Shown: in pieces, positions 44,435 to 52,637 of the stretch
How positions within the stretch are numbered: position 1 is the stretch's first letter
Layout: each line of letters opens with the position of its first letter
DNA from: Sva-07 sp963707515
GTDB taxonomy: Bacteria; Actinomycetota; Acidimicrobiia; Acidimicrobiales; Ilumatobacteraceae
DNA length: 64,000 bases
Reading direction: 5' to 3'
NCBI GenBank assembly: GCA_963707515.1
Contig: CAVPQI010000002.1
Span: 372,001-436,000, forward strand
The notes under the pieces: model-generated
The model's input: the letters and a program-made list of their open reading frames with translations, nothing else
The model's database searches: none
What the model was told of the DNA's origin: nothing
Position numbers and translations under genes: made by a program

Positions 44435-45174
44435 TCGATCTCTATCCGGCGATCGACCTGCTCGGCGGGCGGGTCGTGCGGCTGCGCCAGGGTGACTACG
44501 CCGACGAGACCGTGTACGGCGACGATCCCGTCGCCGTCGCCCGCCAGTTCGCCGCCGACGGCGCGCCGTGGATCCACGTCGTCGACCTCGACGCCGCCCG
44601 CTCCGGCGACCCCGTCAACCGTCCGGTCGTCGCGGCGATCGCCGCCGCCGTCAGCGGCAGCGCCCGCGTGCAGACCGGTGGCGGGGTGCGCGGTGTCGAC
44701 GACGCCCGCGAGCTGGCCGACGCCGGCGTCGCCCGCGTGGTCATGGGTTCTGCCGCGGTGCGCGAGCCGGCGCTCGTCTCGGCCGCTGCGGCGATCGTTG
44801 CGGTCGCCGTCGGGCTCGACCACCGTCACGGCGAGGTCGCCGTCCACGGCTGGACCGAGGGCAGCGGGCTGATGCTCGACGCGGCGTTCGGGCTGTTCCC
44901 GGCGGCCGCGGCGTTCGTCGTCACCGACATCGGCCGCGACGGCATGCTCGCCGGTCCCGATCTGGACGGGTTGGCGCACGCCGTCGAGCTCGCCGACGCA
45001 CCCGTCATCGCCAGCGGTGGCGTCGCCAGCATCGACGACCTGGTCGCCCTGGCGGCGATCGACGGGCTCGGTGGCATCATCACCGGCAAGGCCGTGTACG
45101 AGGGCCGCTTCGGCGTCGCCGAAGCGATCGGCGCGCTGCGCGCCATCGCCACCGACGGGATGGCCGCGTCGTGA
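44431..45174 (+). CDS. hisA: ProFAR isomerase HisA (possibly bifunctional PriA)
   Basis: Amadori isomerase of histidine synthesis, 247 residues, TIM barrel. It starts 'LYPAIDLLGGRVVRLRQGDY' with the catalytic Asp, and has 'VQTGGGVRGVDDARELADAG', 'VTDIGRDGMLAGPDLDGL' with the second Asp, and 'VIASGGVASIDDL'. Many actinobacteria use PriA for both HisA and TrpF reactions; whether this one is bifunctional cannot be told without knowing if trpF exists. The stop TGA (45172-45174) overlaps the first GTG of a ten-unit mini-ORF array. Confidence 0.9.
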   Translation: MIDLYPAIDLLGGRVVRLRQGDYADETVYGDDPVAVARQFAADGAPWIHVVDLDAARSGDPVNRPVVAAIAAAVSGSARVQTGGGVRGVDDARELADAGVARVVMGSAAVREPALVSAAAAIVAVAVGLDHRHGEVAVHGWTEGSGLMLDAAFGLFPAAAAFVVTDIGRDGMLAGPDLDGLAHAVELADAPVIASGGVASIDDLVALAAIDGLGGIITGKAVYEGRFGVAEAIGALRAIATDGMAAS

Positions 45175-45314
45175 AAGCCGTGTCGTGAAAGCCGTGTCGT
45201 GAAAGCCGTGTCGTGAAAGCCGTGTCGTGAAAGCCGTGTCGTGAAGGTCGTGTCGTGAAAGTCGTGTCGTCAAGGGCGTGTCGTCAAGGGCCTGTCGTGA
45301 AGGTCGTGTCGTGA
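45171..45314 (+). repeat. Ten-unit 14-bp mini-ORF ladder between hisA and hisF
   Basis: Units start at 45171, 45185, 45199, 45213, 45227, 45241, 45255, 45269, 45283 and 45297; hisF starts at 45311, in step. The unit is GTGAAAGCCGTGTC, later GTGAAGGTCGTGTC. Each of the first six units encodes five codons and TGA (VKAVS or VKVVS), with the TGA overlapping the next GTG. Units 8 and 9 have GTC in place of GTG. Because three units are 42 nt, the ORF begun in unit 7 runs on in frame to the TGA at 45312-45314, which overlaps the hisF GTG. The chain is therefore unbroken. Confidence 0.9.
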
Positions 45315-46072
45315 AGGTCGCCCGCGTCATTCCGTGCCTCGACGTCACCGCTGGTCGGGTCGTCAAGGGCACCAACTTCGTCGATCTCGTCGATGCCGGC
45401 GACCCGGTCGAGCTCGCCGCGCGGTACGACCGAGAAGGTGCCGACGAGCTCGTGTTCCTCGACATCACCGCCTCGAGCGATCGTCGCGACACGACGATCG
45501 ACATGGTGCGCCGGGTCGCCGACGAGGTCTACATCCCGTTCACCGTCGGTGGGGGCATCCGTACCGCCGAAGACGCCCGACGGATGCTGCGCGCCGGCGC
45601 CGACAAGGTCAGCGTCAACACGGCGGCGGTCGAGAAACCGGCGCTGATCGGCGAGATCGCCGACGAGTTCGGCGTGCAGTGCGTCGTCTGCGCCATCGAC
45701 GCCAAGGCGCGCACCGGCGGTGGCTGGGAGGTCTACCTCCACGGTGGTCGGACCCCGACGGGCATCGATGCCGTCGAGTGGGCGCGCGACGCCGTGAGTC
45801 GAGGGGCAGGCGAGATCTTGTTGACGTCGATGGATCGTGACGGCACCAGGCAGGGGTTCGACCTCGAGCTGACCGGGGCGATCGTCGACGCCGTGAGCGT
45901 CCCGGTGATCGCCAGTGGCGGCGTCGGCGGCATCGAGCACCTCGTGGAGGGCATCACGGTCGGCCGCGCCGACGCCGTGCTCGCCGCCTCGATCTTCCAC
46001 TTCCGCGAGCACACCGTTGCCGAGGCGAAGGCGGCGATGGCCGCCGCCGGGATCACCGTCCGCCCCGTCTGA
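45311..46072 (+). CDS. hisF: Imidazole glycerol phosphate synthase, cyclase subunit
   Basis: Makes IGP and AICAR from PRFAR with ammonia from HisH. 253 residues, TIM barrel: catalytic Asp11 in 'RVIPCLDV' and the second catalytic Asp in 'CAIDAKA'. Also visible are 'PFTVGGGIRTAEDARRML', 'GADKVSVNTAAV', 'LLTSMDRDGTRQGFD' and 'VIASGGVGGIEHL'. The GTG at 45311 gives the standard N-terminus. An in-frame GTG upstream at 45278 lies within the repeat array and is rejected. The first codons (GTG AAG GTC) match the repeat unit, so the array probably grew from this start. Confidence 0.93.
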   Translation: MKVARVIPCLDVTAGRVVKGTNFVDLVDAGDPVELAARYDREGADELVFLDITASSDRRDTTIDMVRRVADEVYIPFTVGGGIRTAEDARRMLRAGADKVSVNTAAVEKPALIGEIADEFGVQCVVCAIDAKARTGGGWEVYLHGGRTPTGIDAVEWARDAVSRGAGEILLTSMDRDGTRQGFDLELTGAIVDAVSVPVIASGGVGGIEHLVEGITVGRADAVLAASIFHFREHTVAEAKAAMAAAGITVRPV

Positions 46073-46129
46073 CCGGGTCGGCTCACCGGGCCGCACGTCC
46101 CCGTCTCGTGCGTGGGTAGGGTCGCCGTC

Positions 46130-47122
46130 ATGGCTACACCCACTGTCAACCCCAACATGGAGTACCGCCGCCTCGGCAACACCGGCTTGCAGGTGAGCGT
46201 CCTCAGCTTCGGCTCGTGGGTCACGTTCGACACGCAGCTCGACAACAAGCTCGCACTCGAGTGCATGGCTGCCGCGGGCGACGCCGGCTGCAACTTCTTC
46301 GACAATGCCGAGGCATACGCCCAGGGCAAGAGCGAGGAGATCATGGGCCACGCGCTGCGCGAGCTCGGCTGGCCGCGCTGGTCGTACGTGCTGACCACGA
46401 AGGTGTACTGGGGCATCCACGGCGAGACGCCGAACATGCGCAACACGCTCAACCGCAAGTACCTGATGCAGGCGATCGACGGATCGCTCGAGCGCTTCGG
46501 GTTGGACTTCGTCGACGTGCTGTACTGCCACCGCGCCGACCCGAACACGCCGCTCGAGGAGACGGTGTGGGCGATGAGCGACATCATCGACGCCGGCAAG
46601 GCCCACTACTGGGGCACCAGCGAGTGGAGCGCCGACGAGATCCGTGGGGCCATCGAGATCGCCGAGCGTCACCACCTCCACAAGCCGGTGACCGAGCAGA
46701 GCCAGTACAACCTGCTCGAACGCAAGAAGGTCGAGAAGGAGTACGCCCGGATCAACGCCGACTACAACTACGGCAACACGATCTGGAGCCCGCTCGCCTC
46801 GGGGCTGCTGACGGGCAAGTACCGCGACGGCATCCCGGAGGACTCGCGGGCCGCGCTGTCTGGCTACAGCTGGCTCGCCGGGCGGATGAGCGACGCCGAG
46901 GCGATCGCCCGGGTGGAGAACCTGCGCCCGATCGCCGAGCGGCTGGACTGCTCGATGGCCCAGCTGGCACTGGCGTGGTGCACCAAGAACCCGCACGTGT
47001 CGTCGGTGATCACCGGTGCGTCGAAGGTCAGCCAGGTCGAACAGAACTTCGGTGCGGTCGACGTCATTCCGCTGCTCACCGACGAGATCAAAGAGGAGAT
47101 GGAGGCGGCCGTCGCCCGCTGA
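46130..47122 (+). CDS. Aldo/keto reductase (potassium-channel beta subunit-like)
   Basis: 330 residues of the AKR6-like group. The catalytic tetrad is visible: Asp in 'FFDNAEAYAQGKSEE', the Tyr just after it, Lys in 'VLTTKVYWG' and His in 'VLYCHRADPNTP'. NADP-binding is suggested by 'ITGASKVSQVEQNFGA'. It reduces carbonyl compounds; the substrate is unknown. The ATG at 46130 is preferred. It converges with the alpha/beta hydrolase gene across a strong hairpin. Confidence 0.88.
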   Translation: MATPTVNPNMEYRRLGNTGLQVSVLSFGSWVTFDTQLDNKLALECMAAAGDAGCNFFDNAEAYAQGKSEEIMGHALRELGWPRWSYVLTTKVYWGIHGETPNMRNTLNRKYLMQAIDGSLERFGLDFVDVLYCHRADPNTPLEETVWAMSDIIDAGKAHYWGTSEWSADEIRGAIEIAERHHLHKPVTEQSQYNLLERKKVEKEYARINADYNYGNTIWSPLASGLLTGKYRDGIPEDSRAALSGYSWLAGRMSDAEAIARVENLRPIAERLDCSMAQLALAWCTKNPHVSSVITGASKVSQVEQNFGAVDVIPLLTDEIKEEMEAAVAR

Positions 47123-47149
47123 CCGAACCGTCGGACCACCGGCGACAAT

Positions 47150-47180
47150 GCAACGGTTGGGGCCAGACCCCAACCGTTGC
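47150..47180. terminator. 13-bp hairpin at convergent gene ends
   Basis: Arms GCAACGGTTGGGG (47150-47162) and CCCCAACCGTTGC (47168-47180) are perfect complements with a 5-nt loop, midway between the aldo/keto reductase stop (47122, plus) and the hydrolase stop (47195, minus). The GGGG...CCCC core resembles the hairpin at 16596-16632. Confidence 0.7.
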
Positions 47181-47194
47181 GTTCCGATCGTTGC

Positions 47195-47827
47195 TCAGTC
47201 GAGCTGGTCGGCGAGCCAGTGGGCGGCGCGCTCGGCGACCCAGCCGGCCCGACCGGTGATCGAGTGGTCGGCCGACGCGATCGGCTGCCACTCGACGGTC
47301 GTGCCGCCGGCGTCGGCGCCCCATCGCTCGACGATCGGCCCCGCGACGTCGGGCGGTGCGAACTGGTCGTGCGCCGGCACGAGCACGAGGGTCGCCGTGC
47401 GCGGCGGCTCGAGGGGAGCGCCGACGCCGAGCGGTGGGGCGATCAGCACCTGGGCGGCGACCCGGGCGTCGGCGAGCGAGGCGGTGACGATCGCGCCGAA
47501 CGAGTAGCCGACGGCGAGGAGCGGCATGTCGGTGAACTCGTCGGCGAGGAGGCTGAGCGCCGCCTCGGCATCGAGTCGTTCGCCGCGACCGTGGTCGTAC
47601 TCGGCGCGGAAGTCGAAGCGCACGGTAGCGATCCCGCGCTCCACGAGCGCGTCGGCGACCGTGACGACGACGGTGTTGTTCCGGTCGCCGCCGTACAGGG
47701 GATGGGGATGGCAGACGATCGCCGCCGCCCGCACGGCGGGCGGAACGGCGAGCTCGCCGGCCAACCGGGCACCGTCGACGGCCTCGAAGTGGACGGCGAG
47801 AACGTTGACCGCGTCGTCGAAGGGCAT
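47195..47827 (-). CDS. Alpha/beta hydrolase (dienelactone hydrolase-like)
   Basis: 210 residues. 'IVCHPHPLYGGDRNNTVV' after the first strands, the nucleophile elbow 'AVGYSFGAIV', an acid in 'LVPAHDQFAPP' and the His in 'IASADHSITG' outline a Ser-Asp-His hydrolase of a small group often annotated as alpha/beta hydrolase or dienelactone hydrolase. The substrate is unknown. The ATG at 47827 leaves a 25-bp gap to the divergent GroES-like gene, so promoters must overlap coding sequence. Confidence 0.8.
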   Translation of the reverse strand: MPFDDAVNVLAVHFEAVDGARLAGELAVPPAVRAAAIVCHPHPLYGGDRNNTVVVTVADALVERGIATVRFDFRAEYDHGRGERLDAEAALSLLADEFTDMPLLAVGYSFGAIVTASLADARVAAQVLIAPPLGVGAPLEPPRTATLVLVPAHDQFAPPDVAGPIVERWGADAGGTTVEWQPIASADHSITGRAGWVAERAAHWLADQLD

Positions 47828-47852
47828 CGGCGCCGACGGTACCCTGAGCGCC

Positions 47853-48179
47853 GTGCCGCTCGCCGACGAGAAGCTCCCGATCAAGATGCTCAACGACCGA
47901 GTCCTGGTTCGCATCGCCGACAAGGCAGGCGAGCGCAAGTCGTCGGGCGGGATCGTGATCCCGGCGACGGCGCAGGTCGCCAAGCGCCTGATCTGGGCGA
48001 CGGTCGTCGCCCAGGGCCAGAACGTCCGCTCGTGCGAGATCGGCGACAAGGTGCTGTTCAGCCCCGAGGACCGCTACGAGGTCGAGGTCCAAGGCGAGGA
48101 TTACGTGATGTTGCGCGAGCGCGAGCTGCACGCCGTCGCCGCCGAGCGCATCGAAGCCGCCACCGGCCTCTACCTCTGA
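47853..48179 (+). CDS. GroES-like co-chaperonin (Cpn10 family)
   Basis: 108 residues with the Cpn10 fold: 'MLNDRVLVRIADKAGERKSSGGIVIP' at the N-terminus with the mobile-loop region, 'CEIGDKVLFSPEDRYEVEVQGEDYVMLRERELHAV' at the C-terminus (quoted as separate blocks in the protein). No GroEL gene is adjacent, and the C-terminal tail is longer than in standard GroES. It may be a second co-chaperonin. Start GTG at 47853 by reading frame and homology. Confidence 0.78.
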   Translation: MPLADEKLPIKMLNDRVLVRIADKAGERKSSGGIVIPATAQVAKRLIWATVVAQGQNVRSCEIGDKVLFSPEDRYEVEVQGEDYVMLRERELHAVAAERIEAATGLYL

Positions 48180-48194
48180 ACCCCTCCCTCTCAA

Positions 48195-48231
48195 CACGTG
48201 ACGTTCTGGGACGGGTCCCATTCGTCTCGTG
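48195..48231. repeat. Imperfect hairpin related to 982-1024
   Basis: CACG...CGTG outer arms, GACG/CGTC, and core TGGGAC/GTCCCA form an imperfect stem. Its sequence aligns along its length with the central part of the perfect hairpin at 982-1024, so both belong to one dispersed palindromic family. It lies after the GroES-like gene and before the EthD gene, both on the plus strand. Confidence 0.6.
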
Positions 48232-48346
48232 CTCCGTTGCCACCGTTGCCAGCTCGGGTGTGACCGGTCTCGGGGTCCGGGTCGCCGCCCGAGACGCCGG
48301 CGCACTACCGTCCGCGACGCAACCGCAGCACCGAGTGGAGGATCCG

Positions 48347-48628
48347 ATGATCAAGGTCAGCGTCATGTACCCGAAGGGCGACGGAGTCACCTTCGACATG
48401 GAGTACTACAAGACGACGCACATGGAGATCGTCAATCGGACGATGAAGCCGTCGAAGATCGAGATCGACGCCGGGATCGACGGCCCGTACCTGGCGATCG
48501 GCCATCTCTACTTCGACTCCCAGGAGACGATGGGTGCCGGCCTCGGCGACGCCGGTGAGGCGACCGCCGACGTCGCCAACTTCACTAACGCCCAGGCCGC
48601 GTTCCAGATCTCCGAGATCGTCGACTGA
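48347..48628 (+). CDS. EthD family small protein
   Basis: 93 residues, dimeric ferredoxin-like fold expected: 'IKVSVMYPKGDGVTFDMEYYKTTH' and 'YLAIGHLYFDSQETMGAGLGDAG' are typical of EthD-domain proteins. Members are found with ether- or aromatic-degrading systems, but many have no known role. A GGAGGA-like ribosome site (GTGGAGGA, 48335-48342) precedes the ATG at 48347. Confidence 0.82.
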   Translation: MIKVSVMYPKGDGVTFDMEYYKTTHMEIVNRTMKPSKIEIDAGIDGPYLAIGHLYFDSQETMGAGLGDAGEATADVANFTNAQAAFQISEIVD

Positions 48629-48688
48629 CAGCCGGCGCGACGCCGGTGCCTGCGAGGCGGGCGCCACGTCGCGGCGGCGTCGGGTGGA

Positions 48689-49870
48689 TCAGCCGGCGGC
48701 GTAGTCGCCGCGCACGGTGACGGCGAGGTTGATCGATCCGCCACCGACCATGCTCGTCACGCCGCCGAGGCCGAGCCAGTTGACGAGCATGTCCTGGTGC
48801 TGGGGGCGCAGTCGTGTGCAGCCCTTGCTCTGCGGGCTCGTGGGCACGCTGTTGGCGCCGTGGATCGCCTGGCCGCGGTCGAAGTAGATCGGCTTGTACA
48901 TGTTGCCGTTGAGCGGGTTGTCGTCGGCGACCGGGTAGATCGACGAGTTGTGCCAGCCGCCGTTGCCCGACGCCGGGTTGTAGCGGAACGCCCGTGACCG
49001 CTCCTGCAGGCGGGTCGGGTGCTCGGGCTCGCCGGTCGACGTCGGGAACACGTACACGAGGTTCGGGCCTTCGCCGATGAACATCACCTGGCAGGTGACG
49101 TCGATGAACGCCCACCGGCCGTCGGAGGCGACGTTCTGCGGGTTGGCCAGCGAGGCGACGGAGAAGAGAAAGTTCTCCTCCAGACTCCCTGGGACCATGT
49201 CCTGGCGGTTGACCGCCAGCCCCATCGCCAGCCGAGTTGCGCAGAGCGCGCGCCGGGTGACGGGGCCGGAGTCGCCGTCGACGGGCATCTCGGGATAGCC
49301 GAACGGCGTCAGCAGCTCGTTGAGCCGGGTCTGTTGGTTGGCGACGGCGGCGAAGGTCTCCGAGGCGACGACGGCGGCATTGCGCTCGAGACGCTGCTCG
49401 CCGGAGATGTCGTCGAGCCCGTTGTCGATGCACACATCGAGCAGCTGGCCGGCGTCGATGGCGTCGCTGGCGAGCCCGTTCTCGGCCTGGATCGAGGCGA
49501 CGGTCACCAGCTCGTCGGCGCGGGCGGTGACGATCGCCCCGAGCGAGTCGCCGGGCTGCACCTGGACCACACACCCGGCGTCGAACACGTCGAGCGCCGG
49601 GATCGTGGTCGTCGTCGTGGCGGGCACGGTCGTGGCTGGCACGGTCGTGGGTGGCACGGTGGCCGTGGTCGAGTCGACGGTGTCGGGTGTCGTGACGTCG
49701 GCGGCGACCGTCGTGTTCGGGGCCGAGGATTCGTCGACGCTCGTCGTGACGTCGGCGGTCGACGTCACGGTGTCACGATCGGGGCCGTCGGCACCGGAGT
49801 CGGTGGCCTCGGAGCAGGCACCGAAGACGGTGCATGCAACGACCACCAGGGCAACACGACGAACCCGCAC
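48689..49870 (-). CDS. L,D-transpeptidase lipoprotein with LysM-like and peptidoglycan-binding regions
   Basis: 393 residues. The lipobox is VFGAC in the first 20 residues, followed by a Thr/Val-rich linker and a LysM-like segment ('VVQVQPGDSLGAIVTARADEL'). A peptidoglycan-binding-like region ('NELLTPFGYPEMPVDGDSGPVTRRAL') and a YkuD catalytic domain follow, with the conserved 'IHGANSVPTSPQSKGCTRL' (His and Cys). It cross-links or modifies peptidoglycan outside the membrane. Convergent with EthD, divergent from hisI. Confidence 0.85.
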   Translation of the reverse strand: MRVRRVALVVVACTVFGACSEATDSGADGPDRDTVTSTADVTTSVDESSAPNTTVAADVTTPDTVDSTTATVPPTTVPATTVPATTTTTIPALDVFDAGCVVQVQPGDSLGAIVTARADELVTVASIQAENGLASDAIDAGQLLDVCIDNGLDDISGEQRLERNAAVVASETFAAVANQQTRLNELLTPFGYPEMPVDGDSGPVTRRALCATRLAMGLAVNRQDMVPGSLEENFLFSVASLANPQNVASDGRWAFIDVTCQVMFIGEGPNLVYVFPTSTGEPEHPTRLQERSRAFRYNPASGNGGWHNSSIYPVADDNPLNGNMYKPIYFDRGQAIHGANSVPTSPQSKGCTRLRPQHQDMLVNWLGLGGVTSMVGGGSINLAVTVRGDYAAG

Positions 49871-49956
49871 GCCGCAACGCTAGTGAACGCGCCCGTCGAT
49901 TCGGCGGCACTGCAACGCGTTCGGAGCCCGGCCGGTCGCCCCCGTAGGCTGGGCCG

Positions 49957-50319
49957 ATGCCCGAGGCGATGACGATCGAGCCGACCGAGGACCAACTGGC
50001 AGCGGTGCGGTTCGACGACCACGGGCTCGTCGCGGCGATCGCTCAGGACATCACCAACGGCGACGTGTTGATGATGGCGTGGATGAACGCCGAGTCGCTG
50101 CGGATGACGCTCGCCGAGGGACGGATGGTCTACTGGTCGCGCAGCCGTCAGGAGCTGTGGCGCAAGGGCGACACCAGCGGCGACCGCCAGTTCGTGCGCG
50201 AGGCGTACTACGACTGCGACGCCGACACGCTGCTGTTCAAGGTCGAACAGGAGGGCGCCGGCGCCTGTCACACGGGCGCCCGCACGTGCTTCTTCCGGCG
50301 CTTCGGCGCCGATGATTGA
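49957..50319 (+). CDS. hisI: Phosphoribosyl-AMP cyclohydrolase
   Basis: Third step of histidine synthesis. 120 residues, monofunctional: 'VLMMAWMNAESLRMTL', 'VYWSRSRQELWRKGDTSG', the Asp/Cys metal site 'YDCDADTLLFKVEQEG' and 'ACHTGARTCFFRR'. The his genes here are split: hisI lies 3.9 kb after hisF and pairs with trpE. A five-codon mini-ORF overlaps its stop and the trpE start. Confidence 0.93.
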   Translation: MPEAMTIEPTEDQLAAVRFDDHGLVAAIAQDITNGDVLMMAWMNAESLRMTLAEGRMVYWSRSRQELWRKGDTSGDRQFVREAYYDCDADTLLFKVEQEGAGACHTGARTCFFRRFGADD

Positions 50320-50329
50320 CCGCCGATGA
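50312..50329 (+). other. Mini-ORF linking hisI to trpE
   Basis: ATG ATT GAC CGC CGA TGA: it starts inside the end of hisI (overlap 50312-50319) and its TGA overlaps the trpE ATG (ATGA, 50326-50329). It fits the bridging pattern seen at other junctions, though a single example could arise by chance. Confidence 0.45.
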
Positions 50330-51882
50330 CCGCGACGGTGGCAGCCGACCAGGCGATGACTGTGCGCCCGACGCGCGACGAGTTCCGCGCCCACGCCGCC
50401 GACTTCACGGTCGTGCCGGTGTGGACCGAGCTGCTCGCCGACCTGGAGACGCCGGTCGCCGCCTACACCAAGCTCGTCGGCGACGGCCCGGGGTTCCTGC
50501 TCGAATCGGTCGAGGGCGCCGAGCGGTGGGCGCGCTTCTCCTTCGTCGGGCGCAACCCGTCGGCGACGCTGCTCTCGCGTGGCGGCGTGGTCGAGCTCGA
50601 CGGGCCACTGCCCGACGGCATCCCGACCGGTGAGGGGATCCTCGCGGCGATGGAGGCGTTGCTCGGCAAGTACCGCAGCCCGCTGTTCGAGGATCTGCCG
50701 CCGCTGCACGGCGGGATCATGGGGTACCTCGGCTACGACGTGATCCGCGAGATCGAGCGCCTCCCCGACGTGCCCCATGACGACCGGGACTACCCCGACG
50801 CCGTGATGTCGGTGATCGGCTCGCTCGCCGCGTTCGACCACTGGCGCCAGCGCGTGTACCTGATCGAGAGCGTGCCGACGTTCGGGCTCGCCGACACCGA
50901 GCTCGACGCTGCCTACGACGCCGCGGTCGAGCGTGTCCGCTCAGCCGTCGCCGATCTCGCCAAGCCGTTGCCCTACACACCCGTCGGGCCACCGACCGGC
51001 GACGACGTGTTGCCCGAGCTGCACTCGTCGATGCCGGGCGGGCAGTACCAACGTGCGGTCGAGGTGGCCAAGGAGCACGTCGTCGCCGGCGACATCTTCC
51101 AGGTCGTGCTCGCCCAGCGCTACGACCTCGACCTCGATGCCGATCCGTTCGACGTGTACCGGGTGCTGCGACAGGTCAACCCGTCGCCGTACATGTACTT
51201 CGTCCGCCACCCGGAGCTGACGATCGTCGGGTCGTCGCCCGAACCGATGGTCCAGCTGCTGGACCGCACGGTGGTGTCGCGTCCGATCGCCGGGACCCGT
51301 CGACGGGGCAAGACCGACGAACACGACCGTCTGATGGCGGCTGAGTTGAGCGAGCACCCGAAGGAGCGCGCCGAGCACGTGATGCTCGTCGACCTCGCCC
51401 GCAACGACGTCGGCCGGGTCGCCGAGTTCGGCTCGATCCACGTCGACGAGCTGATGACGCTCGAGCGCTACAGCCACGTCATGCACCTGACGTCGCAGGT
51501 GTCCGGACGTCTCCGCGATGGTCTCGGACCGATCGACGTGCTGCGCGCCACGCTGCCGGCGGGGACGGTGTCGGGTGCGCCGAAGGTTCGGGCGATGGAG
51601 ATCATCGACGCCCTCGAGCCGGTCAAGCGCGGGCCGTACGCCGGTGTCGTCGGCTACATCGACTGGTCCGGCAACCTCGACACGGCGATCGCCATCCGCA
51701 CGATGTTCGTGTCGGGTGACGGACGGCGGGCGAGCCTCCAGGCCGGCGCCGGCATCGTCGCCGACTCGGTTCCCGACGACGAGGACCTCGAGTGCCGCAA
51801 CAAAGCAGCGGCGCTGCTGGCAGCGATTCCCGCCGCCCGGCGCATGACCGCCGCCCGCCGCGCCACCGGCACCCCTGCCTGA
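50326..51882 (+). CDS. trpE: Anthranilate synthase component I
   Basis: Makes anthranilate from chorismate with TrpG-supplied ammonia. 518 residues. An N-terminal region with 'FLLESVEGAERWARFSFVGRNP' (tryptophan feedback site type) precedes a chorismate-binding C-terminal domain: 'YMYFVRHPELTIVGSSPE', 'RPIAGTRRRGKTDEHD', 'VDLARNDVGRVAE' and 'TLPAGTVSGAPKVRAMEIID'. PabB is a possible alternative, but the N-terminal motif favours TrpE. Located directly after hisI. Confidence 0.92.
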   Translation: MTATVAADQAMTVRPTRDEFRAHAADFTVVPVWTELLADLETPVAAYTKLVGDGPGFLLESVEGAERWARFSFVGRNPSATLLSRGGVVELDGPLPDGIPTGEGILAAMEALLGKYRSPLFEDLPPLHGGIMGYLGYDVIREIERLPDVPHDDRDYPDAVMSVIGSLAAFDHWRQRVYLIESVPTFGLADTELDAAYDAAVERVRSAVADLAKPLPYTPVGPPTGDDVLPELHSSMPGGQYQRAVEVAKEHVVAGDIFQVVLAQRYDLDLDADPFDVYRVLRQVNPSPYMYFVRHPELTIVGSSPEPMVQLLDRTVVSRPIAGTRRRGKTDEHDRLMAAELSEHPKERAEHVMLVDLARNDVGRVAEFGSIHVDELMTLERYSHVMHLTSQVSGRLRDGLGPIDVLRATLPAGTVSGAPKVRAMEIIDALEPVKRGPYAGVVGYIDWSGNLDTAIAIRTMFVSGDGRRASLQAGAGIVADSVPDDEDLECRNKAAALLAAIPAARRMTAARRATGTPA

Positions 51883-52003
51883 TCGTCGGGCCTCACGGAT
51901 GCCCGATGGCTGGCCACGACTGGTCGGCCCGTCGCTGGCGCTTCCATCGCCGCGCGACTCGGCCCACGCCGTGCCACGGCACCGGACCGGCCGTGCGGCC
52001 GGA

Positions 52004-52603
52004 TCAGAAGATGAGGCCGAGGGTGAAGAAGAAGCCGAGGATGGCGAACACGAACGTGATGCCCGACGCCATCAGGATCAGCAGCGGGAACGTCGTGATC
52101 GAACGCATGGCGACGGCGAGCGCGGCGAACTGGGTGCGACGTTCGCCCAGCGATTCGTTCATCGCAAAGAACTGCCGGGACATCACCACGGCACTCTGAC
52201 CTTGGACCCGATCGCTCGACTCGACGGTCTCGATCACGACCCGTTCCGACGACGGGTCGCTGGCGACGAGCGATCGAACGTCGCGGACGAGATCGGTGCT
52301 GAGCCGCTTCACCGTCCAGAGGCGGAACATCGCCAGCATCACCGAGCCGATGGCGACGAACGCGAAGAACCCGCCGAAGATGATCCAGACGACCTCCATG
52401 CCCTCGGACAGGGCGGCGATACCGACGGCGAACGAGGACAGGCAGATCAGCGCGACGATGGCGAGCACGCCAACGGCGAACGCCGTGCCGCGGCGAACGA
52501 GCAGCATGAACGAATCGACCGCGTCTTGGGCGAGACCGGTCAGTCGGCGCTGCGCGTCGTCGGCGCTGCCGCCGTCGATCCACTGTCGGGAGTCGTCGCT
52601 CAT
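52004..52603 (-). CDS. Four-helix membrane protein, hypothetical
   Basis: 199 residues with two pairs of membrane helices: 'FAVGVLAIVALICLSSFAVG' and 'VVWIIFGGFFAFVAIGSVML' near the N-terminus, 'FPLLILMASGITFVFAIL' and a final Phe-rich helix at the C-terminus. The central 70 residues are soluble and include an Arg/Glu-rich stretch. No family is recognised. It is divergent from ygfZ with 34 bp between starts. The 121-bp gap to trpE holds nothing clear. Confidence 0.6.
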   Translation of the reverse strand: MSDDSRQWIDGGSADDAQRRLTGLAQDAVDSFMLLVRRGTAFAVGVLAIVALICLSSFAVGIAALSEGMEVVWIIFGGFFAFVAIGSVMLAMFRLWTVKRLSTDLVRDVRSLVASDPSSERVVIETVESSDRVQGQSAVVMSRQFFAMNESLGERRTQFAALAVAMRSITTFPLLILMASGITFVFAILGFFFTLGLIF

Positions 52604-52637
52604 GGCAATTGCAGTGTGCCACGACAGACTGGGGATC

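Noticed and set aside
45278..45310. Upstream in-frame GTG as the hisF start
   Set aside because: It lies inside the 14-bp repeat array and would add eleven residues not found in HisF proteins; the GTG at 45311 gives the conserved N-terminus.
45171..45310. The hisA-hisF repeats as a CRISPR array or a binding-site cluster
   Set aside because: Units are only 14 bp, directly abutting, with no spacers. The exact match of unit phase to the GTGA overlaps explains the pattern better.
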